From Acidobacteriota bacterium (lineage in GTDB: Bacteria > Acidobacteriota > UBA6911 > RPQK01 > JAPXNP01), in assembly GCA_030597245.1 (NCBI GenBank), contig JAUVSF010000003.1, positions 1 to 35,342 of the forward strand: a stretch of 35,342 bases of DNA, given 5' to 3'. The notes under the pieces were generated by a model. It did no database searches, had not been told where the DNA came from, and saw only the letters and a program-made list of their open reading frames with translations. The stretch's first letter is position 1; each line of letters begins with the position of its first letter. This document shows, piece by piece, positions 28,845 to 35,342 of the stretch. Made by a program: the position numbers and the translations under genes.

Positions 28845-28956
28845 TTTCTCACGCAAAGAACGCGGAGCGCGCAAAGGGAAGTCTGCCCGTTTCAGCGCGG
28901 GCTTGTCTTTTGTTCTTCTAAACCCTCTGCGAGCTTTGCGGACTTTGCGTGAAATG
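28845..28956. repeat. Long imperfect inverted repeat of CACGCAAAG words between convergent genes
   Basis: TTTCTCACGCAAAGAACGCGGAGCGCGCAAAGGG (28845-28878) versus CCCTCTGCGAGCTTTGCGGACTTTGCGTGAAAT (28923-28955). About 23 of 29 core positions can pair. GCCCG...CGGGC mini-hairpin in the loop. Confidence 0.7.
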
Positions 28957-28960
28957 AATC

Positions 28961-29006
28961 TCGAGCTTCGAGCTTAGGCTTGGGTTGTCGTGTTCGTTTG
29001 GGCAAC
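28961..29006. repeat. Third copy of the CGAGCTT / GTTTGGGCAAC repeat family
   Basis: TCGAGCTTCGAGCTTAGGCTTGGG...GTTTGGGCAAC. GTTTGGGCAAC is the exact reverse complement of GTTGCCCAAAC at 2199-2209. Confidence 0.65.
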
Positions 29007-29026
29007 GCACCCTCAAGCCTCAAACC

Positions 29027-30271
29027 TCACTCATACCGCAGCGATTCAATCGGATCCAACTTCGATGCCTTGACAGCCGGCCAGACTCCGAAAATCAGGC
29101 CGACCGATACAGATACACTGAACCCCGTCACTACCGCCCACATCGGTATCGAAGCAGGAATGCTGGGAAGGAACCAGAGTATGACGTAACTGCAGATGAC
29201 CGCCAGGACAATCCCAATGATCCCACCGCTGGTACTGAGAGTAATGGCTTCGAACAGGAACTGAAAGACTATGTCTTTCCGCTTTGCGCCTATCGCTTTT
29301 CGAATACCGATCTCGCGAGTTCTTTCCCTTACCGAGACCAGCATGATGTTCATCACTCCAATCCCGCCGACCAGGAGGCCCACTCCTGAGATTGCGATCG
29401 CGGCGAGCCCTATCGTGGAAGTGATCTGATCGAACTGTTCCACGAACTGGTCTGAGGTGGTCAGATCGAAATCATTCGACTCATTATAAGGGACGCCTCT
29501 TTGCCGCCTGAGCACGGCTTCGATCTCGTCGAGGGCGCGTGCGAGGTGTCCCTCCTTCGCGTTGGCTACGATCAACAGGAAGTCGCTGCGAGGAGACGTC
29601 TTGCGTAACGTGCGATAGGGAATGTAGATGATGTTGTCTTCATCCGAGGAGCCGAAGAAGGTTGCCTTTCGTTTCTCCAGGGTTCCGATAACCGTGAACT
29701 GATTTCCATCAATCAGTATCCTTCTTCCCACCACCGTCTCATAGAAGGGAAAAAGGGCCTCCACGATATTGACGCCGATCACGGCCACGTTGGTACGTCG
29801 CAGATCATCAACCGGGCTGATGAAACGACCCTCGGAAAGGGACACATTAGTGACGGCCGCCAACGACGGTGAAACTCCCTGTAAGGCGGCATTTCGGAAA
29901 CGATCGCCTTTGTACTGAACGTTTGGGTTACCGAACTGGAATCCAAAATAGCCAACATCCTGGACTGAAGGACACTCGTTCTTGATGGCGACCACATCCT
30001 CGGTCTTGAGCGGTTTCCGCTGCCACTCCTCACGGTTACGGCGCCCGAATTGAGGACCGGTCGTGAGGTGAAAGGCATAAATATTGTGCGTGCCGTATTG
30101 TTCAACCAAACCGATGATACTGCTGCGCATTCCGGTCAGAATCGAAGCGATGACGATAACCGTCATGACACCGATGATGACGCCCAGAACCGTGAGTACG
30201 CTCCGCATTTTGTGAGAACGAAGTGTGCCCAGAGCCATCCTGATGTTTTCTTTGTACTGATTCGCGTTCAT
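29027..30271 (-). CDS. MacB/FtsX-type ABC transporter permease with periplasmic core domain
   Basis: [37 protein letters not shown] and C-terminal [28 protein letters not shown]...[14 protein letters not shown]. Confidence 0.9.
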   Translation of the reverse strand: MNANQYKENIRMALGTLRSHKMRSVLTVLGVIIGVMTVIVIASILTGMRSSIIGLVEQYGTHNIYAFHLTTGPQFGRRNREEWQRKPLKTEDVVAIKNECPSVQDVGYFGFQFGNPNVQYKGDRFRNAALQGVSPSLAAVTNVSLSEGRFISPVDDLRRTNVAVIGVNIVEALFPFYETVVGRRILIDGNQFTVIGTLEKRKATFFGSSDEDNIIYIPYRTLRKTSPRSDFLLIVANAKEGHLARALDEIEAVLRRQRGVPYNESNDFDLTTSDQFVEQFDQITSTIGLAAIAISGVGLLVGGIGVMNIMLVSVRERTREIGIRKAIGAKRKDIVFQFLFEAITLSTSGGIIGIVLAVICSYVILWFLPSIPASIPMWAVVTGFSVSVSVGLIFGVWPAVKASKLDPIESLRYE

Positions 30272-31515
30272 CGGTCTTCTCTCAGAGCTTCAATCGGATC
30301 CAGCTTCGAAGCAGAGAAGGCGGGGTAAATCCCGAAAACGATCCCGATTCCTCCCGATACACCGACCGAAAGAATGACATAGCTCAGACTGATTGTCATC
30401 GTCATTGGCGTCACCATCTCGATGATCCGGGAGACTATGGCAGCAAGTCCGAGTCCGATAACGCCTCCGGAAGCAGCGAGAAAGAAGGCTTCAATCAAGA
30501 ATTGGTTGAGAATATCTCGTCGGCGCGCGCCCAGAGATTTCCGCAAGCCGATCTCAAAGGTTCGCTCAGTTACGGAAACCAGCATGATATTCATCACGAC
30601 GATGCCCGCGACAACCAGGGAGATGAGTGTAATCGGAACCACAACAACAGCAATCATCTGGGTAAACTCGTCCACGAAGGAGTTGATCTCTTTAGTGGAG
30701 ATCAGGCCGAAAGTATCCTCTTCGGCCGGCCCGAGCTTGTGACGAATCCGCATGGCCGTACGCACCTGCTGAAGGGCGCGGTCGAAGCGCGCACGACTGA
30801 CAGCATTACCGCGAATCATGATACTGCTGCGGCTTCCGTAAATCTTCTGGTAACTGGAGATCGGGATGTGGAGATTGTTATCAAGGCTTTGGCCGAAACT
30901 AGATCCGAGCTTCTCCAGCACGCCGACTACCTGGAAAGGATGAGGTCCGAGTTTAATGGTCTTTCCGATCGCGTCCATACCATCGAAAAACTTCTCGTAG
31001 ACATCCCAGCCAATCACACAGATGGAGCGTGATCGACGGACCTCTTCGTCGACGAAGTAACGACCTTCAGCGAGGGCCTGGTTCCCGAGCATGACTCGAT
31101 TCGCAGTGGCTCCCATCACCCGCGTACCGAAGATTTCGTTCGATCCGTAGTAAAGCGTCCGCGTGGTTCGAATCTCCCCGGCGATCTCCCCGCAGGCCGT
31201 GCAGAACTCCCTGACAAAAGGAATATCGGAGACACGGATATCTTTGTTCCGACGGACCATTTTCTCCCAGTCTTCCTGAGTGACATGACCCAGTTGAGCA
31301 AACTTGGCGACGATGAAGGAATCACTGCCGAGAGTTCGGGAGACGGTGTCCATCACGTAAGTCTCAAGGCCTTCGATGCCTGCGCCGACAACCATCACGG
31401 ACGCGACTCCGATTATGATTCCAAGGAGTGTCAGGAAGGTGCGGAGTTTGTGGGTAAAGATCGATTGAAGCGCGATTCTCGTCGATTCTAGGAGAAATCC
31501 GTAACGAACACCCAT
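30268..31515 (-). CDS. MacB/FtsX-type ABC transporter permease, second copy
   Basis: TRIALQSIFTHKLRTFLTLLGIIIGVASVMVVGA and C-terminal TFEIGLRKSLGARRRDILNQFLIEAFFLA...[13 protein letters not shown]. 4-nt overlap with the downstream permease. Confidence 0.9.
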   Translation of the reverse strand: MGVRYGFLLESTRIALQSIFTHKLRTFLTLLGIIIGVASVMVVGAGIEGLETYVMDTVSRTLGSDSFIVAKFAQLGHVTQEDWEKMVRRNKDIRVSDIPFVREFCTACGEIAGEIRTTRTLYYGSNEIFGTRVMGATANRVMLGNQALAEGRYFVDEEVRRSRSICVIGWDVYEKFFDGMDAIGKTIKLGPHPFQVVGVLEKLGSSFGQSLDNNLHIPISSYQKIYGSRSSIMIRGNAVSRARFDRALQQVRTAMRIRHKLGPAEEDTFGLISTKEINSFVDEFTQMIAVVVVPITLISLVVAGIVVMNIMLVSVTERTFEIGLRKSLGARRRDILNQFLIEAFFLAASGGVIGLGLAAIVSRIIEMVTPMTMTISLSYVILSVGVSGGIGIVFGIYPAFSASKLDPIEALREDR

Positions 31516-31608
31516 TCACTACCTCAAACTGTCGCTTCTTTGCCCACGTTTCGTACGTTTCGACTGGCAGCTTTGTTCATTTAATAAAGCTTCGGTTGTG
31601 GTGGGATT

Positions 31609-31640
31609 TACCACCAAGTCACCAAGGACACCAAGAAAAT
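31609..31640. repeat. CACCAAG-word repeat
   Basis: TACCACCAAGTCACCAAGGACACCAAGAAAA read directly. Same word family as 14508-14546. Confidence 0.7.
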
Positions 31641-31667
31641 GTCACCCCGAAAAAGACATCATTTCTA

Positions 31668-31704
<37 letters not shown>

Positions 31705-31734
31705 CCACATCTGACTACTTACTACCGTCACGCA

Positions 31735-34686
31735 TCACCCTTCATCATACTCTTCAGTTGGTACACAGGTGCAGAACAGGTTTCGATCTCCATAGGTGTC
31801 ATCGATCCGGCCACAAACGGTCCAAAACTTGTTCCCTCTGAGCCAGGGGGCAGCGAAAGCGGCTTTCTGCCTGGAATACGGATGTGCCCACGAGTCGGAA
31901 GCGATCATTTCCGCCGTGTGAGGAGCGTTTTTGAGGACATTGTCCGTCGGACCGGCCAGACCTTTGTCGATCTCCTCAATCTCTTTCCGGATGGATATCA
32001 TCGCCGAACAGAAGCGGTCAAGTTCTTGCTTCGACTCACTTTCCGTGGGTTCAACCATTAGGGTTTCAACCACCGGCCAGGAAACCGTGGGCGCGTGAAA
32101 TCCGTAATCCATCAGGCGCTTTGCGATGTCGGCAACCGTAACTCCAGCTGTTTTACGGAAGGCCCGACAGTCCAGGATACATTCGTGAGCCACGGTTCCA
32201 TTCCGGCCTCTGTAGAGTACCGGGAAGTGATCCTGAAGGCGGGTTGCAATGTAGTTTGCGTTGAGGATGGCCACCTGACTTGCCCTGGTCAGGCCTCCGG
32301 AACCCATCAGCTTCATGTACGCCCAGGAGATCGGCAGGATTCCGGCCGAGCCAAACGGCGCTGAAGAAACGGGTCCGGTTTCGGTGATCCCTCCCGGGAG
32401 CTGAAAGTGCCCCGGCAAAAAGGGGGTAAGGTGTGAAGCTACAGCGATCGGACCAACCCCCGGGCCCCCGCCGCCATGAGGAATGCTGAAGGTTTTGTGA
32501 AGGTTTAGATGGCAGACATCGACGCCGAATTCTCCCGGTCTGCAGATTCCGACCAGCGCATTCATGTTGGCACCGTCCATGTACACCTGGCCACCATGTT
32601 CGTGAATGATGCTGCAGATTTCGCGAATCGCTTCTTCAAAAACCCCGTGTGTCGAAGGATAAGTCACCATTAGAGCCGACAGATTGTCCCGATACTTCTC
32701 GGCTTTTTGACTCAGATCTACGAGGTCTACGTCACCGTTCTCGGCACAGTTCACGGTGACGACCTTCAGTCCTGCCATCACAGCACTCGCCGGATTAGTA
32801 CCGTGAGCCGAACGAGGTATAAGGCATACGTTCCGGTTCTCATGGCCCTGGGCGAGATGGTATCGAGTGACCGCAAGGAGGCCCGTGTATTCGCCCTGGG
32901 CGCCGGAATTTGGCTGTAATGAGACTGCCGTCAGACCGGTGATCTCACAAAGCATCTTCTCCAGATCCTCTATAAGAGCGGCGTAGCCCTTGGCTTGATC
33001 GGGTGGTGCAAAAGGATGCATGCGACTCCACTCAGGCCACGTAATGGGAAGCATCGCCACGGCCGCATTCAGTTTCATGGTGCAAGAACCGAGAGGGATC
33101 ATAGAGGTCGTGAGGGAAAGATCACCCCTTTGTAGACGATGGATGTACCGAAAAAGCTCTGTCTCGGAGCGGTATTGGTTGAAAACCGGATGCGCCAGGT
33201 AAGTCGTTTCGCGGTTCAACGCAATGTCCAATTCATACTCGCCGGCATCAAGTTCAGCCAGCTCAAAGGGGAGAGTATCTTGGCCGGAAACGACCTTCAG
33301 GATGGCCTCAATGTCTGAGTCGCGTGTGGCTTCGTCGATGGAAACCCCCACCGAGGCGTCAGGGTAATAACGCAGGTTGATCCGCCGCTGTAAGCCCCGT
33401 AACCGGATCTGCTCGGGGTTCCCAGCCTCTATTTGCAGCGTATCAAAGAACCGGGTCGTTCGGATTTCAATTCCGAGCTGATTCAGCCCCGCAGCCAACA
33501 GGGCGGTCCTGCCACGGATTCCTGATGCCATTTCTCTCAGGCCGTCCGCTCCGTGATATACGGCGTACATGGAAGCCATGATGGCGAGCAGTACCTGTGC
33601 CGTACAGATGTTGCTGGTGGCCTTGTCACGACGGATGTGCTGTTCGCGGGTCTGGAGCGCCAGGCGAAGGGCCGGCCGGCCGGAAACATCTTTTGAAACT
33701 CCGACAACCCGGCCAGGGATGAGTCGCTTGAATTCTTCCCGGACGGCAAGAAATCCTGCATGAGGGCCCCCATACCCGAGCGGCACGCCAAACCGTTGGG
33801 CACTGCCAACAGCGACGTCAGCGCCCCACTCTCCAGGGGGACGCAGCAAAGTCAGACTGAGAAGATCTGCTGCGCAGACAAGTAAAGCTCCCCTTGAGTG
33901 CACCTGGCCGGCGAATTCCGTATAGTCGTGGATCTCCCCACCCGTATCGGGATACTGCACCAAGGCACCAAAGAAATCCTCCGACCAGGCTACGGAGCGG
34001 TAATCCTGCACGACAATCTCGATGTCCAGGCTCTCAGCCCGAGTGCTGACAACGTCGATTGTCTGAGGGTGACAGGTGTCTGAAACAAAGAAGCAGTTTC
34101 CATCAGCAGATCCGGCCGCGGAGTAGCACAGCGACATTGCTTCGGCAGCAGCCGTTCCCTCGTCGAGCAGAGATGCATTGGAGATCGCCAGCCCGGTCAG
34201 GTCTGAAACCACCGTCTGAAAGTTCAGCAGCGCTTCGAGTCGTCCCTGAGAGATTTCAGCCTGGTACGGGGTGTACTGCGTATACCAGCCGGGATTTTCA
34301 AGGATGTTACGTTGAATAACAGCAGGCGTGATGGTGTCGTAATATCCCATTCCAATGAAGGACCGGAAAACCTCATTCTGAGCGGCCAGCCCACGAACCA
34401 TTTCCAGGACCTCATCCTCGGATCTGGCCTCCCCAATATCCAGGGGACGCTCGAGCCGGATTGATCGGGGAACTGTTTTGTCGATCAGATGATCGAGTGT
34501 CGAACAGTCGAGCGTCTGCAGCATTTCCGTGATATCGGATGGCCTTGGGCCAACATGCCGATAGGCAAAAGAAAACGAGGCGGATTCTTGCTTAGTCACG
34601 CGCTGATTATGTTCGAGAGGGAGGGGGAGTTCAAGCCGGTTCATCGGGCTCGTGACACAGAAGGAAACTCTTAAAGAACCTGTCAA
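31735..34686 (-). CDS. gcvP: Glycine dehydrogenase (decarboxylating), full-length fused P-protein; true start may be internal (about 34644 or 34599)
   Basis: [124 protein letters not shown]. Confidence 0.95.
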   Translation of the reverse strand: MTGSLRVSFCVTSPMNRLELPLPLEHNQRVTKQESASFSFAYRHVGPRPSDITEMLQTLDCSTLDHLIDKTVPRSIRLERPLDIGEARSEDEVLEMVRGLAAQNEVFRSFIGMGYYDTITPAVIQRNILENPGWYTQYTPYQAEISQGRLEALLNFQTVVSDLTGLAISNASLLDEGTAAAEAMSLCYSAAGSADGNCFFVSDTCHPQTIDVVSTRAESLDIEIVVQDYRSVAWSEDFFGALVQYPDTGGEIHDYTEFAGQVHSRGALLVCAADLLSLTLLRPPGEWGADVAVGSAQRFGVPLGYGGPHAGFLAVREEFKRLIPGRVVGVSKDVSGRPALRLALQTREQHIRRDKATSNICTAQVLLAIMASMYAVYHGADGLREMASGIRGRTALLAAGLNQLGIEIRTTRFFDTLQIEAGNPEQIRLRGLQRRINLRYYPDASVGVSIDEATRDSDIEAILKVVSGQDTLPFELAELDAGEYELDIALNRETTYLAHPVFNQYRSETELFRYIHRLQRGDLSLTTSMIPLGSCTMKLNAAVAMLPITWPEWSRMHPFAPPDQAKGYAALIEDLEKMLCEITGLTAVSLQPNSGAQGEYTGLLAVTRYHLAQGHENRNVCLIPRSAHGTNPASAVMAGLKVVTVNCAENGDVDLVDLSQKAEKYRDNLSALMVTYPSTHGVFEEAIREICSIIHEHGGQVYMDGANMNALVGICRPGEFGVDVCHLNLHKTFSIPHGGGGPGVGPIAVASHLTPFLPGHFQLPGGITETGPVSSAPFGSAGILPISWAYMKLMGSGGLTRASQVAILNANYIATRLQDHFPVLYRGRNGTVAHECILDCRAFRKTAGVTVADIAKRLMDYGFHAPTVSWPVVETLMVEPTESESKQELDRFCSAMISIRKEIEEIDKGLAGPTDNVLKNAPHTAEMIASDSWAHPYSRQKAAFAAPWLRGNKFWTVCGRIDDTYGDRNLFCTCVPTEEYDEG

Positions 34687-34746
34687 GAACTCGCCTCAGA
34701 TTGCGCATGATTTGGGCCGCTTCGAGATCAATTCGTAGAGACACGC

Positions 34747-34752
34747 TATAAT
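34747..34752 (+). promoter_or_regulatory. Candidate -10 element (TATAAT) in the divergent gcvP / RsbU-like intergenic region
   Basis: Exact TATAAT 124 nt upstream of ATG 34876. No convincing -35 at 16-18 nt spacing. Confidence 0.25.
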
Positions 34753-34875
34753 CTCAACTCAGATATCACTCGGGAGTCTTGTGGTCTCTTTCTTCTTGCC
34801 GCACGGACTCCTCGGGGAGATCTTAGTCTTTCGGGGCGGATTCTCATTGGAATCCGGTTGGAATCACGTCAGTAA

Positions 34876-35342
34876 ATGAACGAACAACAGGGTCGCATCG
34901 GAACTGAGCAGATGGACGGTTGGTGGCAGGGAGACTGGGTACAGTCCCTGAGAGGGAATGTCTATCTGCTGGGTTTCCTGGCTGCCATCGTCGCTTTGCT
35001 GTTTGTCGGCCGCGATCAGCTGCCCAGTCCCACACTGCTCATCTGGGGTTTGACTTTTGGAGGTACAACAGCAGTGGCGATTCTACTCGTGTCTCTGTAC
35101 CGAGTTCAGTTGGAATTGAAAGAGAGTCGGCACGAATTAGCTCGCAAGGCTGCGGAGCTCAATTTCGCAAGGGAAGTCCAGACTGCGCTTTTTCCTACCA
35201 GGTTTCCCGAGGATGCAGGGCTCTGTTTCGCTGCCGTATGCATACCGGCGCAGGGCATAAGTGGTGACTTCTACGACATCTTTCGCTGCCCTGACGGGCG
35301 TATCGTGGTAGCCGTGGCGGATGTTAGTGGGAAAGGAGTGTC
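34876..35342 (+). CDS. RsbU/SpoIIE-type PP2C serine phosphatase with N-terminal transmembrane segments, truncated by the window end
   Basis: Translation from ATG 34876 is open to the window end: two hydrophobic segments, coiled linker, then FAREVQTALFPTRFP...PAQGISGDFYDIF...VAVADVSGKGV. Missing from the ORF track because it has no stop in the window. Confidence 0.88.
   Translation, partial: MNEQQGRIGTEQMDGWWQGDWVQSLRGNVYLLGFLAAIVALLFVGRDQLPSPTLLIWGLTFGGTTAVAILLVSLYRVQLELKESRHELARKAAELNFAREVQTALFPTRFPEDAGLCFAAVCIPAQGISGDFYDIFRCPDGRIVVAVADVSGKGV

Noticed and set aside
34687-34875. Glycine riboswitch upstream of gcvP
   Set aside because: No glycine-aptamer-like conserved core was recognised on the minus strand.

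Overview
The window is gene-dense chromosomal housekeeping DNA from a Gram-negative bacterium. Gene content and order look Acidobacteriota-like, but that is an inference and was not verified. In order, it holds: a very long LptC/LptA (OstA-like) beta-jellyroll protein that is cut by the window start; lptB; rpoN; hprK; a mannose-family PTS EIIA; HPr; EI; pgsA; a crotonase; ribH; nusB; lysS; lolC/E; lolD; clpC; bamA; two tandem ompH/skp genes; fabZ; lpxA; lpxI; a Gfo/Idh/MocA oxidoreductase; a SpoIID-like lipoprotein; miaA; gatB; a stand-alone receiver protein; two MacB/FtsX-type permeases on the minus strand; a full-length gcvP on the minus strand; and a truncated RsbU/SpoIIE-type phosphatase. 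I saw no phage, transposon, CRISPR array or defence island. The unusual material is in the gaps between genes. (1) The hprK-EIIA gap appears to hold a decayed rapZ C-terminal domain, with one in-frame stop and one 1-nt frameshift. (2) The gap upstream of fabZ resembles a decayed tRNA-Ser(GGA). (3) Five of the six gaps longer than 210 bp are built from a shared set of short iterated words (CGAGCTT, TAATCGGT, CTTGGG, CACCAAG, CACGCAAAG, CCGGTAT), some arranged as long imperfect inverted repeats. No similarity search was run, and comparisons to known families are from memory.
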